34,391 bases of DNA. It comes from an uncultured Ignavibacteria bacterium (GTDB lineage: Bacteria > Bacteroidota > Ignavibacteria > Tepidaquicellales > Tepidaquicellaceae). Below the pieces are notes generated by a model. The model ran no database searches. It was not told the origin of the DNA and was given only the letters and a program-made list of their open reading frames with translations. The stretch is taken from positions 1 to 34,391 of the forward strand of contig CALMST010000317.1 of the NCBI GenBank assembly GCA_937872315.1, written 5' to 3'. The position numbers and the translations under genes were made by a program. Positions 26,080 to 34,391 of the stretch are shown here, piece by piece; the stretch's first letter is position 1, and each line of letters opens with the position of its first letter.

Positions 26080-26994
26080 TCAGTTATTCTCTTTTATTAA
26101 ATGTATGAATGCATTTTCGAGTGAAGGCGGGATCTTTCTTATATCTGAGATCTGAACAGAATTATCCTTTAGAATCTTTTCAATATTCCCTGCATCTATT
26201 TTTTCATACTCGGATGAGACATTTAATCTGTCTCCGAAGATCTGCACTTCATATAGATCTGCATCATTTAACAACCTGTATGCTTTCCTTACAGGATTAC
26301 ATACAACTTCTATTATCTCCTGATTCATTATGGTTTTGATCCGGGCAGGAGTGTCATAGGCCAGCATTTTACCTTTGTCTATCATAGCCAGTTTATTGAA
26401 TCTTTCGGCTTCATCCATGTAGGGTGTTGAAATTATAATAGTAATATCTTCTTTGATAAGATTCGAAAGAATGATCCAGAATTCTCTTCTTGAAACCGGA
26501 TCCACACCTGTTGTAGGTTCATCAAGAAATATTATCTTCGGTCTGTAGATCAGTGTGCATGATAATGCAAGCTTTTGTTTCATCCCTCCCGACAATTTTC
26601 CTGCGGCAAAATTCCTGAATTTAGTCAGCCGGGTAAATCCCAGAAGTTCATCCCTTCTCTTTTTGAAATCTTTTAGTCCGTGTATGTTTGCAATGAATTC
26701 AATGTTCTCATCGACAGTCAGATCAGTATAAAGACTGAATCGCTGTGAAAGATACCCGATATCATTTTTAATATTTTTTATTCCTTCCGGGATCCTGATA
26801 CCCAAAACCTCTGCTTCACCCGAATCATGTCCCAGCAAACCGCATAAAATTTTTATCAAAGTAGTTTTACCTGCCCCGTCAGGACCGACAAGTCCGAAGA
26901 TGATATTCCTCTGAACGCTGATATTTATGTTGTCTAAAACCTTCAGGTCTCCGTAACTTTTATTGAGATTTTTTATAACGACTGCATTATCCAA
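26080..26994 (-). CDS. Exporter ABC ATPase 1 (YbhF first-half-like, H-loop His replaced)
   Basis: Cytoplasmic ATPase of the exporter, 304 aa. Walker A is at 37-45 (GPDGAGKTT), followed by YLSQRFSLYTDLTVDEN, a canonical signature LSGGMKQKLAL from residue 134, and Walker B IIFLDEPTTGVDP. The H-loop reads ISTPYMDEAERF: P191 replaces the switch histidine. The canonical signature and lost His are the mirror image of the partner ATPase. From memory, E. coli YbhF joins two such domains in one polypeptide; here they are separate genes. It follows the HlyD gene by 6 bp and precedes tolC by 1 bp, indicating one transcript. Confidence 0.92.
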   Translation of the reverse strand: MDNAVVIKNLNKSYGDLKVLDNINISVQRNIIFGLVGPDGAGKTTLIKILCGLLGHDSGEAEVLGIRIPEGIKNIKNDIGYLSQRFSLYTDLTVDENIEFIANIHGLKDFKKRRDELLGFTRLTKFRNFAAGKLSGGMKQKLALSCTLIYRPKIIFLDEPTTGVDPVSRREFWIILSNLIKEDITIIISTPYMDEAERFNKLAMIDKGKMLAYDTPARIKTIMNQEIIEVVCNPVRKAYRLLNDADLYEVQIFGDRLNVSSEYEKIDAGNIEKILKDNSVQISDIRKIPPSLENAFIHLIKENN

Positions 26995-27000
26995 TTCAAA

Positions 27001-27969
27001 TCAGTTTATAATTAATTTTGCATCTGCCGGCATTCCGGATTTAAGATCAAGCCCGGGGTTAGGGATCTTAATTTTTACTGCATACACAAGTTTCGTTCTT
27101 TCTTCCTTGGTCTGAATGCTTTTTGGAGTAAACTCAGCTTCCGGAGATATATATATTATCTCTCCTTTGTAGATCTTATCCTTATATGAATCTATGGTAA
27201 CATCAGCAGACTGTCCCAGTTTTATTTTACCAAGTTCAGGTTCCGTGATGTATATATATAAATTTACGGTTTTAAGATCGGATATCTTCATTACTGAAGA
27301 GCCCGGAGTCACATATTCTCCGGTTTCAGAATATTTCTTTGATACTATACCGGTAACAGGAGATTTTATCGTACAGTCATCAATGTTCTGCTGTATAAGT
27401 TCCATGCTGACCCTGTTCTTTTGTACATTTGCTTTTGCAGATTCAATGTCTTCCTTTCTGGTGATATTCTTTATCTTATTTAAATTCTCTTCCGCGCTGT
27501 TATACTGATTCAGTGCAATTTCATATTTTGTAAGTACATCTTCAAGCTGCTTTAGAGTAATTGTATATGTGGAATAAAGTTGCTGAAATCTTTCCTTATC
27601 GGCAGCAGCCTGATCAAGATTTATCTTTGCAGATTCCACCTGATCCTGAGCCAGAACTATGTCTTCCTTTCTGGCACCGGAGAGAAGCAAATCAAGTTGC
27701 GCCTGCGCAATATCCACTCCGGCAGCAGCTTGTCTTAGCTGAATATCAAGCAGTTCATGATCTAGCATAACAAGCACATCATCTGTTTTAATTAAACTGC
27801 CTTCATCCACAAGAATATCACGGATCTGTCCGGCTATCTTCGAACTTATTGTTACATCCGTTGCTTCAATCGTACCTGATGCATTGATCTCATTTTCAGG
27901 TTCTTTATCTTTACAGCCTGTAAAAGACATAGCTGATATAATTATCAGAATGAGAATATGTATTTTCAT
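27001..27969 (-). CDS. HlyD/YbhG-type periplasmic adaptor, predicted lipoprotein
   Basis: Membrane-fusion protein, 322 aa, linking the inner-membrane permeases to TolC. The lipoprotein signal ends in SFTG-C19, so the mature protein should be lipid-anchored, probably in the inner membrane. About 28-72 is the first half of the biotinyl/lipoyl domain (SGTIEATDVTISSKIAGQI). About 75-195 is a long coiled coil with repeated segments (RKEDIVLAQDQVESAKINL and RKEDIESAKANVQKNRVSM). It is followed by the second lipoyl half (CTIKSPVTGIVSKKYSETGE) and a beta-barrel domain to the C-terminus (KSGMPADAKLIIN). It heads the run of tightly packed exporter genes. Substrates of YbhG-type systems are varied (drugs, cations), so none is assigned. 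Confidence 0.92.
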   Translation of the reverse strand: MKIHILILIIISAMSFTGCKDKEPENEINASGTIEATDVTISSKIAGQIRDILVDEGSLIKTDDVLVMLDHELLDIQLRQAAAGVDIAQAQLDLLLSGARKEDIVLAQDQVESAKINLDQAAADKERFQQLYSTYTITLKQLEDVLTKYEIALNQYNSAEENLNKIKNITRKEDIESAKANVQKNRVSMELIQQNIDDCTIKSPVTGIVSKKYSETGEYVTPGSSVMKISDLKTVNLYIYITEPELGKIKLGQSADVTIDSYKDKIYKGEIIYISPEAEFTPKSIQTKEERTKLVYAVKIKIPNPGLDLKSGMPADAKLIIN

Positions 27970-28027
27970 AAATAATTTTTTTATTGAATAATGCTGTTTA
28001 CCTTAATTAGGTTTTCATCAGAATTGA

Positions 28028-29110
28028 TCAATTATATTCGTACCAGAAAGTAATTCTCGGAACGACATCTGTTGTATATTTTTTGGTCTGCATAGGTTTT
28101 GGAGTAAAAGCATTAAGCCAAATATTTGGCATTATGTGAACGTTTTCAGCAGGAGAGATGTCCAGACCGGCTGTCATAAAACTCTGATGAAATCCTGTGT
28201 TCTTATTATTAATATCATCATTTACATAATCATACCTTAAAAAATAATTCATTACCAGGTCTTCATCTATTATGTTCTGATGAATAAAAATACTCAGACC
28301 GTAAGGTACAACATCAGAACTTGTTGCACTTGCGCTTGTATTAAAATTACTCTGTATCTGAAAAAAATTCTCCACACCTATGTTTAAGAATTTATTCTTG
28401 TATCCTACAAAATTGTTAAGTGTTGTCTTGCTTTTATTTCCACCTGAAGAAAGATAATCAGAATACAAACTTACAAGTATATTTTTTTCCATGAAATTAC
28501 CAAATAATGTCAGATAAACTTTTTTATATTTATTCGATTCTATTTTATTTCCGCTGCCGTTACCTATCATGGCATAATATCCAAAGTCGTTTTGGTTGTC
28601 AAAAACTCCGGCTACCATGAATCCCATATCTCTGGAGCTGACAATTCCCCGCTGATCCATGATCGTTTTTTCCACAGATCTGTAAGACCACCACTTTTCA
28701 CTTGTAAATGCATAAGCAGGAACCGGCATTATTCCAAGCATCATACTTGTTTTGGGTAAAACATCCGTCCATCTGACAACTGCATCTCTGATATAAACTC
28801 CAATGTTTCCGTCCGGTAAAGTATCAGGTCCGTCATAAGACAGTGAAAACCAGCTGTCAAAATTTCTGTTGAATTTATAATTAAAACCTATATTTGCTCT
28901 TCTGAATGCAAATGCATTGAAGTCTTTTACATAAGGATCATACTGAAGTCTGCCGCCTGTAGAATCACCACCGGCTTTTAAAAAATAATCCCCAAAAAAA
29001 TTTCCTTTGAATGTGAATTTTGAATTTCCGGATTTCCCCTGTTCGGATTGTGAGAAAACATTACCTGAAAATAATATTGCAAAAAGTAAAAATAGTATAA
29101 TTCTGTTCAT
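28028..29110 (-). CDS. Porin-like outer-membrane beta-barrel protein
   Basis: A 360 aa exported protein. A signal peptide (IILFLLFAILFSGNVFS, then Q) occupies residues 1-20. The rest alternates amphipathic strands and turns typical of a beta-barrel, for example FKGNFFGDYFLKAGGD, FAFRRANIGFNYKFNRNFDS and VVPRITFWYEYN. The C-terminus ends in aromatic-rich ITFWYEYN, as expected for barrel assembly. The overall pattern is reminiscent of OprO/OprP-type porins, but the family is not certain. It lies 58 bp upstream of the HlyD gene on the same strand and could be the first gene of the exporter operon or an independent unit. Confidence 0.75.
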   Translation of the reverse strand: MNRIILFLLFAILFSGNVFSQSEQGKSGNSKFTFKGNFFGDYFLKAGGDSTGGRLQYDPYVKDFNAFAFRRANIGFNYKFNRNFDSWFSLSYDGPDTLPDGNIGVYIRDAVVRWTDVLPKTSMMLGIMPVPAYAFTSEKWWSYRSVEKTIMDQRGIVSSRDMGFMVAGVFDNQNDFGYYAMIGNGSGNKIESNKYKKVYLTLFGNFMEKNILVSLYSDYLSSGGNKSKTTLNNFVGYKNKFLNIGVENFFQIQSNFNTSASATSSDVVPYGLSIFIHQNIIDEDLVMNYFLRYDYVNDDINNKNTGFHQSFMTAGLDISPAENVHIMPNIWLNAFTPKPMQTKKYTTDVVPRITFWYEYN

Positions 29111-29428
29111 AGTTATTGTTTTATATAATTATAAGAATATGTTAAAATTAATGATTGTAGATCAAAATATCAGTTATATAATATCTGTGGGATTTGAAAT
29201 TTTGAAATAGCAGGAAAAAAATGTTAATTAATTGTTATGCAATTATTAATGTTTTAATATCAATTTGCTAAAATACTGTTTTAATTACAGATTCAATATT
29301 ATCAAACAGTTAAGTTTTTTGCTTTTTACTCAGGAGATTTTTAAGATATCCTTAAATATCACTTTTAAAAATTAATCAATTGTAATAAAGCATTATTTTT
29401 AAGAATTTTGTAAAAAATAAAATTCTTT
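29111..29428. other. 318-bp divergent intergenic region (porin-like/usp)
   Basis: Very A/T-rich, no credible coding sequence. It must hold the promoters for the porin-like gene (minus) and the universal stress protein gene (plus), but no promoter box stands out from the A/T background. The one clear structure is a hairpin just before the usp start codon, listed separately. Confidence 0.5.
29401..29427 (+). promoter_or_regulatory. Leader hairpin abutting the usp start codon
   Basis: A perfect 9-bp A/T-rich stem (AAGAATTTT with AAAATTCTT) with a 9-nt loop ends 1 nt before ATG 29429. It would cover the ribosome landing zone in the mRNA. The A/T-only base pairs, save one G-C, make it weak and possibly temperature-sensitive. 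Confidence 0.35.
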
Positions 29429-30271
29429 ATGAAGAATATTCTTTTCCCTACGGACTTTTCACCTAACGCGGATAATGCTTTAAATTATGCTGTCGAGATA
29501 ACAAGAAAGATCAAAGGTAATCTTATTTTATTTCATGCATACAGTGTGCAGCTGATTGATCCGAATATGCCAGCCGAGATCTATCTTTCAGCATATCAGG
29601 AAGAAGAGAAATCAGCTAAAGAAAACCTTGATGCTTTGTGCAGGAAACTGATTGAATCCAACAAAGGAGCTGACGGCAGCTGTTTGTTTAATATTGATAC
29701 CATAGTTTCACAGGGACTTGTTGTGGATGAAGTTCTTGCGCTTTCAGATGATTTCAAAATTGATCTGATCATTATGGGAACACACGGAGCAAGCGGTATT
29801 ACCGAGCTTATACTCGGAAGTAATACTGCAAGCGTTATTGAAAAAGCTACAGTACCCGTGCTTGCCATACCCCACAACATTAATTACAAGGATATAGAAC
29901 ACATTGTATATGCTTACGATGACATCAAATCAGGTCTTCCAAAATTAAGCCGTCTGCTTGATCTAGCTAAGATTTATGAATCTAACATTACCCTCCTTCA
30001 CATTATTGAATCAGAAAAAGATATAGCTGATGTGAACAGAAAGGAATTTGAAAAAATAAAAGAATCAACAGACTATGGTAAGATAGAACTCGAACTTGTA
30101 AAAGAAGAAAATATTCTTGAGGGTATTAATGACTATGTGAATTCTAATGATGTTGACATTCTTGCGATGACAATAAAGAAAAGATCTTTATTCGATAAAA
30201 TATTCAGCAGAAGTCTGACAAAAAAAATGGCATACCATACCAAGATCCCGCTGCTTGCTTTGCATAAATAA
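29429..30271 (+). CDS. Tandem-domain universal stress protein
   Basis: A 280 aa cytoplasmic protein with two Usp domains. The first (about 1-148) starts KNILFPTDFSPNADNALNYA and keeps the complete ATP-binding motif G-2x-G-9x-G-S (GTHGASGITELILGSN). The second (about 152-280; HIVYAYDDIKSGLPKLSRLL up to TKIPLLALHK) retains the fold but has lost the glycine motif, so only one nucleotide site is expected. UspA-type tandem proteins of this size are common in FCB bacteria, usually induced by starvation or stress. It is transcribed away from the porin-like gene. A 117-bp spacer without an obvious terminator separates it from polA. Confidence 0.93.
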   Translation: MKNILFPTDFSPNADNALNYAVEITRKIKGNLILFHAYSVQLIDPNMPAEIYLSAYQEEEKSAKENLDALCRKLIESNKGADGSCLFNIDTIVSQGLVVDEVLALSDDFKIDLIIMGTHGASGITELILGSNTASVIEKATVPVLAIPHNINYKDIEHIVYAYDDIKSGLPKLSRLLDLAKIYESNITLLHIIESEKDIADVNRKEFEKIKESTDYGKIELELVKEENILEGINDYVNSNDVDILAMTIKKRSLFDKIFSRSLTKKMAYHTKIPLLALHK

Positions 30272-30388
30272 TTTTATTTTTTACTTATATTATCGGACAG
30301 CTTGCAATACTGTTTCATTTCCGGTTTATTTTTATTCAATATAAAAAATTACTGATTACTTTTAACCAATAACCATAAACTGATCACT

Positions 30389-33322
30389 ATGCCTGAAAAA
30401 CTATTTCTGTTTGATGCAATGGCTATGATATACAGGGCTTATTTTGCAATGATCTCAAATCCATTGATAAATTCAAAAGGGAAAAACACATCAGCCGTAT
30501 TTGGTTTTACTAATTCATTAATCAAGATACTTGATGATGAAAAACCGGATCACATTGCAATATGTTTTGATACTGCTTCCCCTACATTCAGACATAAAGA
30601 GTATCCTCTATATAAAGCTCAGAGACAGGAAATTCCAACTGACATGCCCTGGCAGATCGATAAAGTGAAAGAAATTGTGAAAGCATTTAACATTCCTATG
30701 ATTGAACTTGACGGTTTTGAAGCTGATGATATAATCGGAACTCTGGTTAAACAGGCTGAAAAAGAAAAAGTCTTAAGCTATATGGTAACACCTGATAAGG
30801 ATTATATGCAGCTAGTTTCAGATAAAGTATTTATGTACAAACCCGCGAGAAATCTTTACGGAAACAAAATGTCAGAAGTGGATATTATTGATGTTGAAGG
30901 TGTGAAGAAAAAATTCGGTGTAACTCCCGACAAAGTAATTGAAGTGCTTGGTCTGATGGGAGATACTTCCGACAACATTCCCGGAATAAAAGGAGTAGGC
31001 GAAAAAACTGCCACAAGTCTCATTCAGGAGTTCGGATCGATCGAAAACTTATATAAGAATATTGAAAAGATCACAAAACCCAAGTTGAAAGAAAATATTA
31101 TAACCCATAAGAATGAAGCATTACTTTCATACAGTCTGGTTACGATCAATACAAACGTTCCGCTTGATATAAACTTTCATGATCTGAATAAACAGGAAGC
31201 AGATAGTAAGAATCTGGCTGCGCTTTTTGAAGATCTTGAGTTTAAAACTCTTACTAGAAAATTTTCAGGAGGAGATGCATTTAAAAAAGAAGATGCTGCT
31301 AAAGAAACTGCAAAGGGAACTGCAAAAGAGTCTGAAAGTGAATCTGGAAAAGTAAAAAAGAATATAAAACCTGATAATATTAAAGTTAATATTACTCCGG
31401 AAAAAAAGAAAATACTGACTATAAAAGATGTTGAACATGAATATATCATTATAAAAACAAATGATGACTATCTGAAATTTATAAAAAAATTATCCTCCGA
31501 GCCCATTGTCAGTTTTGATACTGAAACAGACGGTCTGGATTCCATGAACTGTAATCTTGTCGGAATGTCGTTTGCATTTCAGGAGAAAGTCGCTTACTAC
31601 ATACCGGTATTTGGAAAAGTTGCAGGAAGATCTTCCGGAAAATCAAGCATAAAGGAAGAAAGATCTTTGTTTGATGATCAGACATCCGAAAAGGGAAAGA
31701 CAAATATCAAAAATGAAACCGGAATTGAAATTAATTTTGCAATAGAAAAGATAAAGCCGGTTCTTGAAAGCAAAAAAATAAAATATGTAGGTCAGAATAT
31801 TAAATATGATTATCTCGTAATGAGAAATTACGGAATTGAGATGCAGAATATTTATTTTGATACCCTTATCGGCGCGTTTATTTATCAGCCGGATGGAGCT
31901 CATGACATGGATTTTATATCCGAAAAATATTTAGGCTACAGACCCGTTTCTATAAAAGAACTTATCGGTAAAGGCAAGGATCAGATCTCAATGGATAAGG
32001 TGGAAGTTGATATCGCAGGCGAATATGCAGCGGAAGATGCTGATATTACACTGCAGCTGTTTCACAGGATAAAATATGAGCTCGGAAAAATTGATATGCT
32101 CAAACTTTGTGAGGAGATCGAATTCCCTCTTATTAAAGTTCTGGCGGAAATGGAATATGCAGGATTCAAAATAGACGAAAAAATACTTGCTCTTATAAAT
32201 AAGGAAACTGAAAAACTTATAAAAGAATACGAAGCCAAAATATATAAATCGGCCGGTGAAGAATTCAATATCAACTCCACTCAGCAGCTTGCAGATATTC
32301 TTTTTAAAAAACTAAATCTTACTCCAGTCAGAAAAACCAAGACAGGTTATTCTACTGATGTAAAGGTTCTTGAAGAACTAAAGTATCAGCATGAGATAGC
32401 TTCTTTTCTGGTGGACTACAGGATCCTTACAAAATTAAAATCCACTTATCTTGACGGATTAAAAAAGGCTATCAATCCTAAAACCAAAAGAGTTCATACA
32501 GTGTTTAATCAGATCGCCGCTGCTACAGGAAGGATCTCAAGCAATAATCCCAATCTGCAGAATATACCTATAAGAACTGAGGTAGGAAGAAGTCTGAGAA
32601 AAGCATTTGTTCCGGAAAACAATTCTTATGTAATTCTTTCAGCTGACTATTCACAGATCGAACTCCGTATAATGGCTCATTATGCAGACGATGAAAACAT
32701 GATAAATGCATTTAAAAGAAATCACGATATTCACACAGAAACTTCAATGAGGATCTTCAATCTTAAATCAAAGAATGATGTGACAGCCGGAATGCGCCGA
32801 AAAGCAAAAGAAGTTAATTTCGGAATTATATACGGTATTGGTGCATTCGGACTTGCAAACCGTCTCGAAATAAAAAACTCTGAAGCAAAAGATATCATTG
32901 AAAGATATTTCAGGGAATATCCTAAAGTAAGGGATTATATGGAAAGGACAAAACAGTTTGCCCATGAAAACGGCTATGTGGAAACACTTAAAGGCAGAAG
33001 AAGATATCTCAATCAGATTAACAATCAGAATGCGGCTGCAAGGGCTGAAGATGAAAGAGCTGCCATCAATATGCCTATTCAGGGAACCGCCGCAGACATG
33101 ATAAAAATAGCAATGACAGATATTTACAATGAATTTGTAAAAAATAAATTTGAATCAAAAATGCTGCTTCAGGTTCATGATGAACTTGTATTTGAAGTAA
33201 AGAAAACTGAACTTGAAAAAGTAAAGAAAATTGTGATCAATAAAATGAAGAATGCATTAAAACTTAATGTACCTATTGAAGTCGAAGTAGGTACCGGAGA
33301 AAACTGGTTTGAAGCTCATTAA
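30389..33322 (+). CDS. polA: DNA polymerase I with 5' nuclease and intact proofreading domain
   Basis: A 977 aa PolA for Okazaki-fragment processing and repair. The 5'-3' nuclease (about 1-290) has LDGFEADDIIGTL and GLMGDTSDNIPGIKGVG. A Lys/Glu/Ser-rich linker (about 298-340) leads to the 3'-5' exonuclease (about 345-565), in which D377-T-E379, D474 (IKYDYL) and Y546/D550 (YAAEDADIT) are all present, so proofreading should be active. The polymerase domain (about 575-977) has motif A with D753 (SADYSQIELR), the O-helix R803, K807 and F811 (RRKAKEVNFGIIYG) and motif C with D931 (QVHDELVFE). It is longer than E. coli PolA (928 aa) because of the linker and a hydrophilic insertion at about 411-445 in the exonuclease domain. 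Confidence 0.97.
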   Translation: MPEKLFLFDAMAMIYRAYFAMISNPLINSKGKNTSAVFGFTNSLIKILDDEKPDHIAICFDTASPTFRHKEYPLYKAQRQEIPTDMPWQIDKVKEIVKAFNIPMIELDGFEADDIIGTLVKQAEKEKVLSYMVTPDKDYMQLVSDKVFMYKPARNLYGNKMSEVDIIDVEGVKKKFGVTPDKVIEVLGLMGDTSDNIPGIKGVGEKTATSLIQEFGSIENLYKNIEKITKPKLKENIITHKNEALLSYSLVTINTNVPLDINFHDLNKQEADSKNLAALFEDLEFKTLTRKFSGGDAFKKEDAAKETAKGTAKESESESGKVKKNIKPDNIKVNITPEKKKILTIKDVEHEYIIIKTNDDYLKFIKKLSSEPIVSFDTETDGLDSMNCNLVGMSFAFQEKVAYYIPVFGKVAGRSSGKSSIKEERSLFDDQTSEKGKTNIKNETGIEINFAIEKIKPVLESKKIKYVGQNIKYDYLVMRNYGIEMQNIYFDTLIGAFIYQPDGAHDMDFISEKYLGYRPVSIKELIGKGKDQISMDKVEVDIAGEYAAEDADITLQLFHRIKYELGKIDMLKLCEEIEFPLIKVLAEMEYAGFKIDEKILALINKETEKLIKEYEAKIYKSAGEEFNINSTQQLADILFKKLNLTPVRKTKTGYSTDVKVLEELKYQHEIASFLVDYRILTKLKSTYLDGLKKAINPKTKRVHTVFNQIAAATGRISSNNPNLQNIPIRTEVGRSLRKAFVPENNSYVILSADYSQIELRIMAHYADDENMINAFKRNHDIHTETSMRIFNLKSKNDVTAGMRRKAKEVNFGIIYGIGAFGLANRLEIKNSEAKDIIERYFREYPKVRDYMERTKQFAHENGYVETLKGRRRYLNQINNQNAAARAEDERAAINMPIQGTAADMIKIAMTDIYNEFVKNKFESKMLLQVHDELVFEVKKTELEKVKKIVINKMKNALKLNVPIEVEVGTGENWFEAH

Positions 33323-33387
33323 TTTTTATACTTCAAAAAATAAAGAATAAAAAAACATACTTTAACTTTTAAATATTAAATAAAGAA

Positions 33388-34365
33388 ATGATCATTGTAA
33401 CAGGAGGTTCAGGATTCATAGGAAGCGCTTTAATATGGCGGCTTAATCAGCTTGGACATAAAGACATAATCGTAGTAGATAAATTCGGTAAAAATGAAAA
33501 ATGGAAGAATCTGGTTAATCTTGAATATGCAGACGTATTTGATAAAGATGACTTCGGGCATATGGTGCAGTCTGATTTTTTAAAAAACTTTGAGATCGAT
33601 ACAATTTTTCATCTTGGAGCATACAGCTCAACTACAAAAAGAAATTTTGATAAACTTTTAAAAAATAATTATGAGTATTCAAAATTCCTGTGTGAAAAAG
33701 CATTGGATAACAATATAAGATTTATCTATGCATCATCAGCAGCTACTTATGGCGACGGATCACTCGGATATGAAGATGATGAAAGCAAACTTCACACTCT
33801 CAGACCCCTTAACGGATATGGATATTCCAAACATATGTTCGATCTCTGGGCAAGACGCAGCCGCGTTCTTGATAAGATTGTCGGTTTAAAATATTTTAAT
33901 GTTTACGGACCAAATGAATATCACAAAAAAGATATGAGAAGTGTTGTAAACAAGTGCTTTCATCAGATAAGGGAAACAGGTAAAGCCAGATTGTTCAGTT
34001 CATCCAATCCGGAATTTGCAGACGGCGGTCAAAGCAGGGATTTTCTTTATGTTAAAGATGCGGTAAATATGACTTTATATTTCTGGGATAATAAAATTGT
34101 CAGCGGTATATATAATATCGGCACCGGAGAAGCCAACAGTTTTAATCAGCTTATTAAACCTGTTTTTAAATCTCTTGGTGTTAAGGAAAACATTGAATAT
34201 TTTGACATGCCTGAAATTCTAAAGGAAAAATATCAGTATTATACCAAAGCGGACATCAGTAAATTAAGAAGCGCCGGTTATTTGGATAAGATCACTAACG
34301 TTACTGAGGCAGTTGAAGATTATGTTGGGAATTATCTTAATAAGGCAGATCCTTATCTTAAGTAG
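33388..34365 (+). CDS. hldD: ADP-L-glycero-D-manno-heptose 6-epimerase
   Basis: Cytoplasmic short-chain dehydrogenase/epimerase (325 aa) that converts ADP-D-glycero- to ADP-L-glycero-manno-heptose for the LPS inner core. The N-terminal Rossmann motif TGGSGFIGSALIWRL binds NADP. IFHLGAYSSTTKRNFD and IYASSAATYGDG are characteristic of HldD/RfaD rather than of general sugar epimerases. The catalytic YxxxK is Y144-G-Y-S-K148 (NGYGYSKHMFD), followed by LKYFNVYGPNEYHK and SRDFLYVKDAVN. It supports a Gram-negative, heptose-containing LPS. No other LPS gene is in the window. It starts 65 bp after polA. The stop codon TAG overlaps the first unit of a heptanucleotide repeat. Confidence 0.95.
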   Translation: MIIVTGGSGFIGSALIWRLNQLGHKDIIVVDKFGKNEKWKNLVNLEYADVFDKDDFGHMVQSDFLKNFEIDTIFHLGAYSSTTKRNFDKLLKNNYEYSKFLCEKALDNNIRFIYASSAATYGDGSLGYEDDESKLHTLRPLNGYGYSKHMFDLWARRSRVLDKIVGLKYFNVYGPNEYHKKDMRSVVNKCFHQIRETGKARLFSSSNPEFADGGQSRDFLYVKDAVNMTLYFWDNKIVSGIYNIGTGEANSFNQLIKPVFKSLGVKENIEYFDMPEILKEKYQYYTKADISKLRSAGYLDKITNVTEAVEDYVGNYLNKADPYLK

Positions 34366-34391
34366 TATTGAGTATTGAGTATTGAGTATTG
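34364..34391 (+). repeat. Perfect heptanucleotide tandem repeat (AGTATTG), at least 4 copies
   Basis: Four perfect AGTATTG copies run from within the hldD stop codon to the last base of the window, so the true copy number is unknown. The window edge cuts the array. Confidence 0.9.

Noticed and set aside
28000-28012. Small dyad ACCT-TAATT-AGGT between the porin-like gene and HlyD
   Set aside because: Only 4-bp arms, no T tract in the right place; too weak to call operator or terminator.

Overview
The window is an AT-rich (by eye about one-third G+C) chromosomal segment from a Gram-negative bacterium, most likely in the Bacteroidota/Chlorobiota/Ignavibacteriota (FCB) group. Four things point there: an outer-membrane and LPS gene set (TolC, a porin-like barrel, an HldD heptose epimerase); exported proteins whose signal peptides end just before Gln (YSQ, FSQ, SAQ, NGQ); almost no Shine-Dalgarno sequences (only two clear AAGGAG sites); and a mitochondrial-type aconitase. 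I saw no tRNA, rRNA, insertion sequence, prophage or CRISPR array. Most of the window is housekeeping or envelope DNA.

Layout. 1-3.2 kb (minus strand): XerC/D-type recombinase and a PgpH-like 7TMR-HD phosphodiesterase. 3.4-6.7 kb: a small ABM-like protein, a secreted TPR protein, a DUF2807 beta-helix protein with a striking NSVGN repeat, and a small unknown protein. 6.9-10.1 kb (plus): DUF255/YyaL thioredoxin-like protein, DUF1801 protein and a PolB-type 3'-5' exonuclease. 10.3-13.4 kb (plus): aconitase and a secreted M23 peptidase. 13.4-17.1 kb: a two-gene OpuC/EgtU-like ABC transporter (minus) divergent from egtB (plus), sharing a short intergenic region with a long imperfect palindrome. 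17.5-21.4 kb: DUF937 protein, secreted unknown protein, GAF-PP2C phosphatase and a RCK potassium channel. 21.5-29.1 kb (minus): a complete trans-envelope exporter (lipoprotein HlyD, ATPase 1, TolC, ATPase 2, two ABC-2 permeases), preceded by a porin-like gene. 29.4-34.4 kb (plus): universal stress protein, DNA polymerase I and HldD, ending in a perfect heptanucleotide repeat at the window edge.

Two loci deserve most attention. The first is the egtB-transporter pair. The importer carries its substrate-binding domain N-terminal to the permease, and no egtD is present here, so it may import a trimethylated betaine such as hercynine or ergothioneine. The second is the exporter. Its two ATPases look like the two halves of YbhF split into separate genes around tolC. 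The degenerate residues (no H-loop His in ATPase 1, non-canonical signature in ATPase 2) would both fall in the same composite site, which predicts an obligate asymmetric heterodimer. Functions are inferred from remembered family motifs; no searches were run.
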